Shown: positions 32,885-41,892 of the stretch, piece after piece
Layout: each line of letters opens with the position of its first letter
Numbering within the stretch: position 1 is the first letter of the stretch
Assembly (NCBI GenBank): GCA_035638255.1
Contig: DASRAJ010000160.1
Span: 23,918-87,917, forward strand
Length of the DNA stretch: 64,000 nucleotides
Reading direction: 5' to 3'
Source: DASRAJ01 sp035638255
GTDB lineage: Bacteria > Bacteroidota > Bacteroidia > Chitinophagales > UBA10324
Made by a program: the position numbers and the translations under genes
The notes under the pieces: generated by a model
What the model was told of the DNA's origin: nothing
Databases searched by the model: none
Seen by the model: the letters and a program-made list of their open reading frames with translations, nothing else

Positions 32885-33799
32885 ATGAAAAGTATTTTGG
32901 TTGCAGCAGTTTTGATCATCGCATCGTTGGTTATTGGCAGGGCACAAAACCCACCCTCTCCGCAAGGAGTCCTGCGGACCTTAAAGCTTGAATCGGCATG
33001 TGCCCAATTGAAATTTATCGCGCAGGACTACACTTCACTTTCGTTTGATGAGATTTCACAGTTTGCAAAAAACCCTTCACAGTTCACGACTATTGATTTG
33101 AGCGATTACCATCCGTTTATTATTTCCTTCAAGATAACAGACAACGGTGAAATAGTTTTTCAATCACCCTCTGGTCCTGTGAATGATGATCGCATCCGGA
33201 GTTTTGTGCGGTATAATGTGAGTGCATCTTTCTCCATGCTGAATCACAAAACGAATGAGTACCGGAATAATCGTGAACTCCAATTCGGATTGTTTTACCA
33301 GCCGTGGCGCTATCACCAATCGCCTTATGCAAGAATTGACACGATCACTTCTGACTCATTACAATTTAACTACGCATACTATGATGAGTGGTCGCCGATG
33401 CTCGGTGTGCAGGGCGCTTATCTTTTCAGAACCAATCCTGATAAATGGATCAACGCCTATGCGGGTGCAGGATTTGGAATTGGAGCATCAGTGCATCCTC
33501 AGATTGCGGAAACCTTTGGCGTGATTGCAGTCAAAAATATTTTTGACACAGCTTCAACCGCTATACCCCGGAATACTTTTCATCTTCTTTCCAACACGCA
33601 AAATATTTTTCCGGCAAAGCCATCCATTCTTTTAGAAGGACGAATTCCTTTCGGTGTCGACTTCAAAATCATAAGAGGATTGAATTTGTTTCTTGAAGCA
33701 GAGGCAGTGGCTTCCAAACAAATTTATTTGCAGAATGCTCCTTCTTTTCCGGTCAAAATTTCTTTTGCTGAATCGGTGGGATTGAAATTGAATTTTTGA
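32885..33799 (+). CDS. outer-membrane beta-barrel-like protein
   Basis: 304 aa from the ATG at 32885. A signal peptide (SILVAAVLIIASLVIGRAQ) is followed by a soluble N-terminal part and then strands typical of a barrel (ELQFGLFYQPWRY, INAYAGAGFGIGASV, GLNLFLEAEAVASKQIY), ending in SVGLKLNF with a C-terminal Phe. No named family is recognised. It follows the sigma/anti-sigma pair and may be a target or part of the same operon. A 24-bp palindromic element is translated near its N-terminus (PSPQGVLRT). Confidence 0.6.
   Translation: MKSILVAAVLIIASLVIGRAQNPPSPQGVLRTLKLESACAQLKFIAQDYTSLSFDEISQFAKNPSQFTTIDLSDYHPFIISFKITDNGEIVFQSPSGPVNDDRIRSFVRYNVSASFSMLNHKTNEYRNNRELQFGLFYQPWRYHQSPYARIDTITSDSLQFNYAYYDEWSPMLGVQGAYLFRTNPDKWINAYAGAGFGIGASVHPQIAETFGVIAVKNIFDTASTAIPRNTFHLLSNTQNIFPAKPSILLEGRIPFGVDFKIIRGLNLFLEAEAVASKQIYLQNAPSFPVKISFAESVGLKLNF
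32957..32980. repeat. palindromic element copy inside the beta-barrel gene
   Basis: The sequence ctccgcaaggagtcctgcgg and the following ACC match the palindrome found in the coiled-coil and TMTC-like genes. It lies just after the signal peptide and is read in frame as SPQGVLRT. Confidence 0.6.
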
Positions 33800-33819
33800 C
33801 GGATCTTTTGTCCCCCATC

Positions 33820-33907
33820 CAACCACTGACAGGGCGAAAAGCCACTGTCAGGGTTTTATCAACCCAACCACTGAAAGGACGAAAAGCGACTGTCAGGGTT
33901 TTATCAT
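33820..33907. repeat. two tandem 43-bp terminator-like hairpin units
   Basis: Unit 1 (33820-33862) and unit 2 (33864-33907) are near-identical. Each has CTGACAG or CTGAAAG, the spacer GGCGAAAAGCCA or a variant, CTGTCAG, then GGTTTTATC. They lie between convergent genes, and the stop codon of the DUF5916 gene is inside unit 2. They probably act as a terminator. Confidence 0.75.
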
Positions 33908-36322
33908 CTTCTTCACCATTTGGTAATCGAGATAGTAGCGAATTCGAATGGAGAAATTATTATTAGTAGGTGCATCGAAGGTGTGATTGAAGTTGTGTAC
34001 GAAATCAAGATCCGTGATGTTATCAAAATTGGTAATGGCATTTTTCCAAACCACATCCATTTCACTTCCCGGCAAAAACCACCAGGTAAAAATCATGTCA
34101 ATGTTCCATGCATTGAAGTTGTAATCGGCGCTGCCGTTGTAGGTAGTTGGAGTGAGTGTGCCATCATTCTTCAGCAAATAGTATCGATCGTATATGCCTT
34201 TGTTAGTATAGTAGCGAAGCTTTGCGCCGAGTGATACAGTTGCATTGAAGTAGTAATTGACATTGAGGATGTTGTCAACTTCTGTTACGTTTCTTCTTCC
34301 GAAAATAATATTCGACGCTGAGTCAATCGCCACAAAGCCGACATCATTAATATAGATATGTGTGTGGCTTGAAGGAACAATATAGATGTGATTCCCGATG
34401 CGAATGCGCGGTGAAATGAACCAGCGATATTTTATTCTTCCTCTCTCATTCCAAAAAGCCGGCCCACCTTCAATATCCAGCGCAAAATGTTTTCGATAAT
34501 CAGTGCTCAGTCCGAGGCCGGGTTCATATATTGCAGGAACCTTGTAGTAGCGGCCTTCCACTCTGGGCTCATAGTAATCATGCTCACCGAAGGGAATGAT
34601 GTTGTAATAGGTATAAAATCCCCAGTAGTGTTTATTCAGGATGTATGCATTGCCACTGAGAAAAGTGGAAACAAAATCACCATTGCTGTTGCGGTAATTG
34701 TAGTCAAGGGTATTGCTTGAATGAAACTCATTGAATTTTCCAAAGGGCTCGTAGATATTGTAATTCAAATTTACTTCTGCAGTACTCTGATTGTTTATTT
34801 CAAGAAAACCCAAATCGTTTTCATCAAACTTCTCACCAATGCTGCGATGCGAAATCTCAAATGTGAAATTGCCCGAGAGTTTTTGAATCCCGATTTTCGA
34901 AAGCGTTCCATTGGTAAAAGCAATGCTGTCATTCTCATACATATTCATCAGCGTGCTAACTGCGATGTAACCCAAAGCGCCATACGTGTATTTTTTATTG
35001 GCAATAAAGGCGAGAACATTTGCCACGTTCGCATCTCTCCCTCTTGAATCGCGAATAACGCTTGTGTTAGTGAGGGTGATGAAAGAATTATTTTTTAATG
35101 ATTGATCAAGCACCAATACGTTGAAGTTTGTAAGCGGGTCAATCAAGACTTTTTTTGTTTCTCCCTCTTCAGTTCTTCCTTCAACGAAAGTATTTCCGGT
35201 AACAGCATTGAATACTCCGATGCCCAGCCCGCCTTTAGTTCTTCCTGAAAACTTAGTTGCATTTAGCAGCTTCGTGTTTGCAGGGATGTTTTGCAACAGC
35301 GTAACATTTGTATCAACATGTGATTCATAGTAATCAGAAACGAAACCAACACGCCTCGAGTAAAACAACTCTGCTTTGTTGAAGAGCTCTGTTCCCTCTG
35401 TGAAAAAAAGGCGTTTCTCATCATACTGCACTTCGAATGCAGTGAGGTTGTAAACGATGTTATCAGACTGCACCTGGCCGAAGTCGGGAATTAATGTTGC
35501 ATCGAGTGTGAAGCTTTGACTGATGCCCCACTTTAAATCCATTCCTCCCTTGAATTGCAACTGATCCTGAATAAGATCAATTGATTTATCGCGGTACAAA
35601 TTGTAGTACAGTGTGCCGTAAGGTGAAAGTGAAAGACGAAGCGGGGGAATAATATCACTTAACCCCTCGAGTGGCTGCCATTGCGAAACAACGCCGCTTA
35701 CTTTCGGATCGTAATTGCAGGAATGGTACTCATAACGGCTGCTTCGAATCAGGCGGTAAGCATCCATCGTCCAGTTTTGCTGCGTGATCTTTGGAAAGCG
35801 AAGAGCAGAGTAAGGGATTTTCATTTCAACATACCATCCATCATCATTTATCGTGACTTCACTTTCCCATACCGCATCCCACGTATCATCTGAGTTGGAA
35901 TTCTGGAAGAGCTTAAAATCACTCTGCACACTTTGCGGTGACACGCCGAAGCCAAATGCATTTTGTCCATCATGGTACGTATCGAAACCGATGTAAAATG
36001 CATCCGTGTATCCCATCAACTGATCGCGTTGCGTGAGTTGCATCCAAATGCTGTCACGCTTCATAAAGCATTTTGCGCCGATGTAAATCGCATCGTTATT
36101 ATACACGATGGTCAATTCCGTGTTGTGAGAAAGGATTCCGACCTGGGGCACTCCCTCAAAAAATTCAGAGTATGCTATTCCCTGCTTCCAGCAATCATCA
36201 TCAAGCTTGCCATCAATTTTGGGCGAAGAAGAAATTCGTGTGGCAGTAACAGGAAGTTTTTGTTGCGCTGTAGTTAACTCATAAGTACAAATACAAAAAA
36301 CAATGAAGAGAAATTGCTTCAA
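33893..36322 (-). CDS. DUF5916 outer-membrane protein with CBM9-like domain
   Basis: 809 aa if started at the TTG at 36322, which gives a good signal peptide (KQFLFIVFCICTYELTTAQ); the frame is open to 36367. Residues after the signal form a carbohydrate-binding CBM9-like domain (PKIDGKLDDDCWKQG, YIGFDTYHDGQNAFGFGVSP). The rest is a DUF5916 barrel: SRYEYHSCNYDPKVSG, DEKRLFFTEGTELF, and repeated amphipathic strands to the C-terminus. Family members sit in the outer membrane of Bacteroidota; the substrate is unknown. The start is uncertain because no ATG is available. Confidence 0.8.
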   Translation of the reverse strand: MKQFLFIVFCICTYELTTAQQKLPVTATRISSSPKIDGKLDDDCWKQGIAYSEFFEGVPQVGILSHNTELTIVYNNDAIYIGAKCFMKRDSIWMQLTQRDQLMGYTDAFYIGFDTYHDGQNAFGFGVSPQSVQSDFKLFQNSNSDDTWDAVWESEVTINDDGWYVEMKIPYSALRFPKITQQNWTMDAYRLIRSSRYEYHSCNYDPKVSGVVSQWQPLEGLSDIIPPLRLSLSPYGTLYYNLYRDKSIDLIQDQLQFKGGMDLKWGISQSFTLDATLIPDFGQVQSDNIVYNLTAFEVQYDEKRLFFTEGTELFNKAELFYSRRVGFVSDYYESHVDTNVTLLQNIPANTKLLNATKFSGRTKGGLGIGVFNAVTGNTFVEGRTEEGETKKVLIDPLTNFNVLVLDQSLKNNSFITLTNTSVIRDSRGRDANVANVLAFIANKKYTYGALGYIAVSTLMNMYENDSIAFTNGTLSKIGIQKLSGNFTFEISHRSIGEKFDENDLGFLEINNQSTAEVNLNYNIYEPFGKFNEFHSSNTLDYNYRNSNGDFVSTFLSGNAYILNKHYWGFYTYYNIIPFGEHDYYEPRVEGRYYKVPAIYEPGLGLSTDYRKHFALDIEGGPAFWNERGRIKYRWFISPRIRIGNHIYIVPSSHTHIYINDVGFVAIDSASNIIFGRRNVTEVDNILNVNYYFNATVSLGAKLRYYTNKGIYDRYYLLKNDGTLTPTTYNGSADYNFNAWNIDMIFTWWFLPGSEMDVVWKNAITNFDNITDLDFVHNFNHTFDAPTNNNFSIRIRYYLDYQMVKKMIKP

Positions 36323-36639
36323 GAGCTGCAAGTTATCGTGTAAAATTATTGGATTGAAGGAAAGCAAGAATAAGAAACATCAGGAATTGAAATTCGGAAT
36401 CTGGATTTGCTTTCACTTTTCACCTCCGGTGCCGTTGTTGGTCTTTGCGTTGGCGACAAGTGAAGACAGACCAACAACTGGAGTTAAGCCGCCAATGTTT
36501 CAGGTTGTTCCGTCGTTCATGCAGCCTAAGTATTTCCATCAGGAAATTGAAATTCGAAACTTGCGTTCCCTTCACGTTTCACCTTTCACCTCTCACGTTA
36601 AAAAATCGGTTGTAATTTTAGCACAAATAAGAAAGTAGT
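36323..36639. other. divergent intergenic region with hairpin and direct repeats
   Basis: Between the divergent DUF5916 and M43 genes. GTTGTTGGTCT (36434-36444) pairs perfectly with AGACCAACAAC (36468-36478). The hairpin is flanked by imperfect direct repeats (catcaggaattgaaattcgg near 36381 and catcaggaaattgaaattcg near 36537). The last 45 bp before the M43 start are conserved upstream of the second M43 gene. Confidence 0.6.
36595..36639 (+). promoter_or_regulatory. conserved upstream block of the first M43 gene
   Basis: CACGTTAAAAAATCGG then TTGTAATTTTAGCAC is matched by CACAGTTAAAGCCGG and TTGTAATTTTCGCAC at 38336-38366, at the same distance from the second M43 start. TAATTTT resembles the TAnnTTTG -7 element of Bacteroidota. 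The -33 element is not clear. Confidence 0.4.
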
Positions 36640-38226
36640 ATGAGAAGGACCATTTATCTATTCACGGTTATTTTCTGTATTCAATTTTTATGCGGTACCT
36701 ATTTGAGTGCACAAGAAATCCATCGCTGCGCAACGGCGGAGTACCTGCAATTGCAGGAGGCAAAACATCCCGGAACCATTCAACGATTAAAGGATGCGCA
36801 ATCAGAAGCGCAACTATGGGTGCAAAATCACCCGGGCGAGTCACGATCCCAAATGATTATTCCTGTTGTTGTTCACGTGGTATACAACACTCAGGCGCAA
36901 AATATTTCCGGTGATCAAATTCAATCGCAGATTGATGTGCTTAATGAAGATTTCAACCGCCTGAATGGTGACACATTCAAAACCCCTGATGCCTGGGTAC
37001 CTGTAGCCGGCAGTTTACCTGTGCAATTTTGTCTTGCTGCTTATGATCCTAATGGTGATTCCACGAGCGGCATCACCCGAACCCATACGGATGTAGAAAG
37101 TTTTGATTTGGGGGACGACATAAAGCACAGCAACCAGGGGGGAGAGGATGGCTGGCCATCGACTCATTATTTGAATATCTGGGTTTGCAATTTGGGTAAT
37201 AACACGTTGGGCTACACATCGTTTTCTCCCGGCTTTCCTGATGATGGTGTAGTGATATTGTATCATGCCTTTGGTCGCATCGGGAACGTTCAACAACCTT
37301 ATGATAAGGGTAGGACATGCACGCATGAGGTTGGCCACTGGCTCAGTTTGTCGCATACCTGGGGAGATGATGGTGGTGATTGCACGGGGGATGATGGCTG
37401 CAACGATACTCCCCGCGAAGCCGATAGGATTTTTGGGTGCGAGGTATTTCCATTCATTGACGCTTGCAGCGGTGCACCCAATGGCGTGATGTTTATGAAC
37501 TATATGGATTATACGGATGATGGCTGCATGAATATTTTTACGCAATGCCAGGCTGCAAAAATGCAGGGCGTTTTAAACACCTCGCGGCAATCTATTTTGA
37601 GTTCACCCGGTGGATGCCAGGGGCTTCAATTCAATCTTGATGCAGCTATCAGTACTATTGTAGCACCAACAGACACTTTATATACCCAGGGATTTCTGCC
37701 GCAAGTACAACTTACCAATCGCGGTATTGATGATATTACCTATGTACAAATAAGTTACCGGGTGGATGGACAGCCCGTAACCACGTATGATTACACAGGC
37801 GTTCTCTCGTCACAAATATCGACACTGGTGACGTTGCCCCCGTATTTCACGGGTGAGTTTGGGCATGTATCGTATGCCTGGACTTCCAATGTCAATCATA
37901 GTACTGATCAGTTTGTTTACAATGATTCAGCCAGTGCGGAGTTTTATGTGAAAAGCTCCGTAGCAAAAAATACAACCACTTTTTCTGTTGAGTTTGACGA
38001 TCCCACTGATAAGCCCGTAATAACTGTTCAAAATCCTTCTGATGCCATCCTTCATGTACAGGTAGTGAATGTGCTGGGGCAAGTTGTGCAGGAAGGAAAT
38101 TGGCCCGTCATTAACAATTCTACTTTCACGATTGATCTTTCTAATGCTCCCAACGGCGTTTATTTTCTATATGGAAAAATCGGGTTTGATTATGTGAAGA
38201 AGAAGCTGATGGTGGTTAGGAAATAG
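36640..38226 (+). CDS. M43 (pappalysin/cytophagalysin) zinc metalloprotease, T9SS cargo, copy 1
   Basis: 528 aa. Signal peptide 1-24 (ends LSAQ). The prodomain has IIPVVVHVVYNTQAQNIS; the catalytic domain has the zinc motif HEVGHWLSLSH (229-239) and the Met-turn NYMDY (287-291), with Cys pairs typical of M43. A CARDB-like beta domain (about 335-435) and a C-terminal sorting domain (VVNVLGQVVQEGN, GVYFLYGKIGFDYVKKKLMV) follow. It is a secreted endopeptidase. Ser replaces the usual Gly in HExxHxxGxxH, which may be tolerated. A close paralogue follows 55 bp on. Confidence 0.88.
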   Translation: MRRTIYLFTVIFCIQFLCGTYLSAQEIHRCATAEYLQLQEAKHPGTIQRLKDAQSEAQLWVQNHPGESRSQMIIPVVVHVVYNTQAQNISGDQIQSQIDVLNEDFNRLNGDTFKTPDAWVPVAGSLPVQFCLAAYDPNGDSTSGITRTHTDVESFDLGDDIKHSNQGGEDGWPSTHYLNIWVCNLGNNTLGYTSFSPGFPDDGVVILYHAFGRIGNVQQPYDKGRTCTHEVGHWLSLSHTWGDDGGDCTGDDGCNDTPREADRIFGCEVFPFIDACSGAPNGVMFMNYMDYTDDGCMNIFTQCQAAKMQGVLNTSRQSILSSPGGCQGLQFNLDAAISTIVAPTDTLYTQGFLPQVQLTNRGIDDITYVQISYRVDGQPVTTYDYTGVLSSQISTLVTLPPYFTGEFGHVSYAWTSNVNHSTDQFVYNDSASAEFYVKSSVAKNTTTFSVEFDDPTDKPVITVQNPSDAILHVQVVNVLGQVVQEGNWPVINNSTFTIDLSNAPNGVYFLYGKIGFDYVKKKLMVVRK

Positions 38227-38230
38227 TTTC

Positions 38231-38280
38231 CCGAAAAAATTCCCGAAAAAAAATCGGGACAGGCGGGACAGCCGGAACAG
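38231..38280. repeat. CCCGAA/ATCGGGACAGG intergenic repeat
   Basis: TTCCCGA followed by an A-run and TCGGGACAGGCGGGACAG. Related cggGACAGG sequences occur at about 40000 and 49116-49137, so this is a small dispersed intergenic element. The CCCGA/TCGGG arms may form a short hairpin after the first M43 gene. Confidence 0.5.
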
Positions 38281-38380
38281 GTTGGGTTTCGCGTTTACAG
38301 TTTACAGTCAATTCACTGTTCATTCCGTTCACCTCTCACAGTTAAAGCCGGTTGTAATTTTCGCACTAACAAAAAGCAGG

Positions 38381-39967
38381 ATGAGAAGAATTACTTTTCT
38401 ATTCACCGCGCTGTTCTCAATTCACTTTTTGTCCATGACTATTTTGAGGGCGCAAGAAATCCATCGTTGCGGAACGGCGGAGTACCTGCAATTGCAGGAA
38501 GCTAAGCATCCCGGCACCATTCAGCGATTGAAGGATGCCCGGGTAGCAGCGGAACAATGGATGCAAGATCATCCTGGTGAACCACGAACCCAAATGATTA
38601 TTCCGGTAGTGGTACATGTGGTATATCATACAGCCGCGCAAAATATTTCCGATTTGCAAATTCAATCGCAGATTGATGTGCTGAATGAAGATTTCAACCG
38701 CCTGAATGCTGACACATTCAAGACTCCGGGCGTCTGGAAAACCACGGGTGCTGGTTTGCCGGTAAAGTTTTGTCTCGCCGTTTACGATCCCAACGGTGAT
38801 TCCACCAGCGGCATTACCCGAACACAAACGGATGTTGACACTTTTGATTTAGATGACAGAATGAAGTACAACAACCAGGGTGGCGAGGATGGATGGCCTT
38901 CAGGCCATTATCTGAATATCTGGGTTTGCAATATCATTAACGGAATATTGGGTTACACATCTTATTCTCCCGGCGATTCTTCTGATGGTGTTGTTGTATT
39001 GTATCATGCTTTCGGTCGTGTTGGCAATATTCAACCACCGTACGATAAAGGCAGAACGTGCACACATGAAGTCGGGCACTGGCTCAGCTTGTTTCATACC
39101 TGGGGTGATGATGGCGGTGATTGCAGCAACGATGATAATTGCAACGATACTCCCCGGGAAGCCGATAGCATTATGGGTTGCAGGGTATTCCCATACCTTG
39201 ATCAGTGCAGCGGTGCGCCCAATGGTGTGATGTTTATGAACTACATGGATTACACGGATGATGGCTGCATGAATATTTTCACGCAATGCCAGGTTTCAAG
39301 AATGCAGGGAGTTTTGAACACCTGGCGGGATTCTATTTTGAGTTCCCCCGCAGGGTGTCAGCCGCTTAAATACCATCTTGATGCAGGCATCAGCACCATT
39401 GCATTTCCGTATGAAACAATTCCGACAGAAGCATTTCTGCCACGGGTGCAACTCACCAATCATGGAATTGATAACATCATGCATGTGCAGATCCATTATC
39501 ATGTTGACGGGCAGCCCGATTCAACCTATGATTATGAAGGCAACTTAGCATCAGAGCTTTCAACACTGGTTATTCTGCCTCCCTACTTTACGGGTGAAGG
39601 CGGGCATCTGTTCTACGCATGGACTTTAAATCCCAATTACGGCAACGATCAATTTCTTTACAACGATACTTCGAACGAGGAGTTCTTTGTGAGAAGCGAC
39701 ATACCAAAGAATACAACGACCATTTCAGTGGAGCAGGAATCGCCGACTGATGATCCAATGGTGACCATTCACAATCCTTCTGCCCCCATCATGCATTTAC
39801 GTGTGGTGAATATCCTCGGACAAATTGTGCAGGAAGGAAATTGGTCGGTCATTGACAATCCTGCCTTCAGAGTTGATCTTTCCAATGTCCCGAATGGCGT
39901 TTATTTTCTCTATGGAAAAATCGGGTATGATTATGTGAAGAAGAAAGTGATGGTCCTGAGAAATTAG
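38381..39967 (+). CDS. M43 zinc metalloprotease, T9SS cargo, copy 2
   Basis: 528 aa from the ATG at 38381, the same length as copy 1 and collinear with it. The signal peptide ends ILRAQ. It has HEVGHWLSLFH for zinc, the Met-turn NYMDY, the same beta domain and a C-terminal sorting domain ending GYDYVKKKVMVLRN. Identity to copy 1 is high throughout; divergence is concentrated in the C-terminal beta domain. The shared promoter block and tandem position show a recent gene duplication. The two proteases may differ in substrate or be dosage copies. Confidence 0.88.
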   Translation: MRRITFLFTALFSIHFLSMTILRAQEIHRCGTAEYLQLQEAKHPGTIQRLKDARVAAEQWMQDHPGEPRTQMIIPVVVHVVYHTAAQNISDLQIQSQIDVLNEDFNRLNADTFKTPGVWKTTGAGLPVKFCLAVYDPNGDSTSGITRTQTDVDTFDLDDRMKYNNQGGEDGWPSGHYLNIWVCNIINGILGYTSYSPGDSSDGVVVLYHAFGRVGNIQPPYDKGRTCTHEVGHWLSLFHTWGDDGGDCSNDDNCNDTPREADSIMGCRVFPYLDQCSGAPNGVMFMNYMDYTDDGCMNIFTQCQVSRMQGVLNTWRDSILSSPAGCQPLKYHLDAGISTIAFPYETIPTEAFLPRVQLTNHGIDNIMHVQIHYHVDGQPDSTYDYEGNLASELSTLVILPPYFTGEGGHLFYAWTLNPNYGNDQFLYNDTSNEEFFVRSDIPKNTTTISVEQESPTDDPMVTIHNPSAPIMHLRVVNILGQIVQEGNWSVIDNPAFRVDLSNVPNGVYFLYGKIGYDYVKKKVMVLRN

Positions 39968-40048
39968 TTTCCTCAAAAATCGCTAAAGAAAAAAACGGGA
40001 CAGGTTGAATAGGCGGGGTTTAAAGTTTCAAACTCTTTTTATTCTTCC

Positions 40049-40093
40049 GTCCATAAGTCTTCCGTCCACAAGTCTTCCGTCCACAAGTCTTCC
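40049..40093. repeat. 15-bp tandem repeat, three units
   Basis: Units begin at 40049, 40064 and 40079 (gtccataagtcttcc, then gtccacaagtcttcc twice), ending just before the stop codon of the sigma gene. The period and the core gtccacaagtct match the array at 18277-18321. Confidence 0.85.
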
Positions 40094-40096
40094 GTC

Positions 40097-41401
40097 TTAC
40101 AAAACGCACTTCGCAAGCTTCCGCTCAAACAATTTTTTTTCCTGCTGTGATTTTGTAAGCGAGATTGCTTCTTCAAAAAAATTTCTTGCTTTTGCAAAAT
40201 CATGTTCTCTGAAATACAATTCGCCCAATGTCGCAGGTAGCAAATAATATGTTTTCAGTTTTTCTTTTTCAGGAATGGCATTGACAGCTTCAATTGCCCT
40301 CAATGGTCCATGCACGTGAGCAAGTGCGATCGCGCGGTTAAGGGCGGCTACCGGTGAAGGGTAGCGGTCACATAGCAAATCATACAACTGAAGAATAACA
40401 TTCCAATCCGTTTTCTCAAAGGATGGCGCGCTCACATGCTGAAATGCAATTGCCGCTTGCAGGTGATAAATGGTCAGGGATGGTTGTCCGTTTAGCCCGC
40501 TAACTTGTCCGTCGGGTTCAACATGCATAGCTTTTTCAAAAAAGAAAATGCCGGCATTTATCAGCGAGCGATCCCAACGGCTGCGATCCTGTTCTTCGAG
40601 CAACAAAATATTTTCTTCTTTATCGAGCCGCGATTCAAGGCGCGCGGCATGAAACAACATGAGTGCTAAGAGCGCATTCACCGGAGGCAGGTTGGTAGCT
40701 TCATTCTCAGTTAGAAGATAACACAGCCGGACGGCTTCCTCCACCAAATCATTCCGGATGATTTTTGAATGACTCGTGGAATTGTATCCTTCGTTGAAAA
40801 GCAGGTACAAGCTCGTGAGTACATTCTCTAAGCGATGCTCAATCTGTTGTGAAGAAGGAATCTCAAACTGAATCTTACTCTCGCGGAATTCCTGCTTGGC
40901 GCGGTAGAGTCGCTTGCTGATGGTTTCATCATGAGTGATAAATGCTTTTGCTATCTCTTCGATGCTGAAACCGCACAGAGTTTTCAGGATGAGTGCTACC
41001 TGCGATTCCGGTGGTAATTCAGAATGGCAGCAGGCAAACATCATCCGCAGCACATCATCCTTGATTTCAGTTTCCGAAAACAATTCTTTGATGATGGGAA
41101 CGAGTGTGTACTCTGATTTCAACAGCGGCGAAACATCTTCTGCAAACTTGTTGTGAATTTTTTCGTGGCGAATTACATCGAGCGCCTTATTCTTTGCTAC
41201 CCGAAACAACCATGCCGATGGGTTTTCAGGAATGCCGGAGAACTTCCATTGCTCGAGCGCTTTCAGCAGTGTATCCTGCACTACATCTTCTGCCAGTTCA
41301 AGATTGTGTGTTCCAAAAATTCTCGTGAGCACGGAAACCAATTTTCCATACTCATGGCGAAAGAGGTGATCAACAGTTTGGGGAACGGAGGAAGCAGGCA
41401 A
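40097..41401 (-). CDS. ECF42-like RNA polymerase sigma factor
   Basis: 434 aa, much longer than a simple ECF factor. The N-terminal 175 residues hold region 2 (LELAEDVVQDTLLKALEQW, NPSAWLFRVAKNKALDVIRH) and region 4 (ALILKTLCGFSIEEIAKAF, TISKRLYRAKQEFRES). The C-terminal 240 residues are the TPR-like extension of the ECF42/SigJ-like group (LFNEGYNSTSHSKIIR, ALNRAIALAHVHGPLRAIE). Family knowledge: this group is linked to YCII (DGPF) genes and the extension is needed for activity. The YCII gene is directly upstream on the same strand, separated by a long inverted repeat. Confidence 0.88.
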   Translation of the reverse strand: MPASSVPQTVDHLFRHEYGKLVSVLTRIFGTHNLELAEDVVQDTLLKALEQWKFSGIPENPSAWLFRVAKNKALDVIRHEKIHNKFAEDVSPLLKSEYTLVPIIKELFSETEIKDDVLRMMFACCHSELPPESQVALILKTLCGFSIEEIAKAFITHDETISKRLYRAKQEFRESKIQFEIPSSQQIEHRLENVLTSLYLLFNEGYNSTSHSKIIRNDLVEEAVRLCYLLTENEATNLPPVNALLALMLFHAARLESRLDKEENILLLEEQDRSRWDRSLINAGIFFFEKAMHVEPDGQVSGLNGQPSLTIYHLQAAIAFQHVSAPSFEKTDWNVILQLYDLLCDRYPSPVAALNRAIALAHVHGPLRAIEAVNAIPEKEKLKTYYLLPATLGELYFREHDFAKARNFFEEAISLTKSQQEKKLFERKLAKCVL

Positions 41402-41429
41402 GCAAATTAACTTTCAATCAAACGTACTG

Positions 41430-41525
41430 AGAAATGGCTTAATGGCTAAATTGTTAAATGGCTAAATTGTTCGGGGACATCTCATCTCCCTCGCGAATAA
41501 ACAATTTAGCCATTTAGCCATACAG
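41430..41525. repeat. long inverted repeat between YCII and sigma genes
   Basis: The left arm has aatggctaaattgtt twice (41443-41457 and 41459-41473); the right arm reads AACAATTTAGCCATTTAGCCAT (41500-41522). The arms pair over at least 15 bp with a loop of about 25 nt. In RNA it would separate the two genes as a terminator or processing site. Confidence 0.75.
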
Positions 41526-41538
41526 CAATTATTTTAAG

Positions 41539-41892
41539 CTACATCTCCAACTGCTGAACCTCGCGCACTTCCACAATGCCATCATGTTCGAAGATGGGAC
41601 AACCTTTGGCGATTTCTGTAGCTTCATTCATGTCTTTCGCCTTCACTGCGAGGTAACCGCCGATGATTTCCTTGCCTTCTATAAAGGGACCATCTGTCAC
41701 CTTCTTGTTCTTGCCGGTTAACACAGTACCTTCTTTGTTCAGCGGTTGCCCGCCTGTCATTTTACCTTGCTTGGTGAGGGATTCCATCCATTCTTTCCAT
41801 TTCATCATGTGTTGCTGCCATTGCTCCGGTGATTGTTGGGCATTTAATCTGCCGGCATCGCCGCCGCGGAACAGAAAAAGAAATTCTTTCAT
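41539..41892 (-). CDS. YCII-related (DGPF) protein
   Basis: 117 aa. The family motif DGPFIEGKEIIGGYLAVKA is at about residues 67-85, preceded by FLFLFRGGD and a helical WQQHMMKWKEWMESL. YCII proteins are small ferredoxin-like folds of uncertain enzymatic role and are the standard genomic partners of ECF42 sigma factors. The gene lies 137 bp upstream of the sigma gene, on the same strand. It may be a target of that sigma factor. Confidence 0.85.
   Translation of the reverse strand: MKEFLFLFRGGDAGRLNAQQSPEQWQQHMMKWKEWMESLTKQGKMTGGQPLNKEGTVLTGKNKKVTDGPFIEGKEIIGGYLAVKAKDMNEATEIAKGCPIFEHDGIVEVREVQQLEM

Noticed and set aside
33820..33907. CRISPR-like pair of direct repeats
   Set aside because: Only two units, directly adjacent without unique spacers, and each is itself a hairpin; there are no cas genes nearby.
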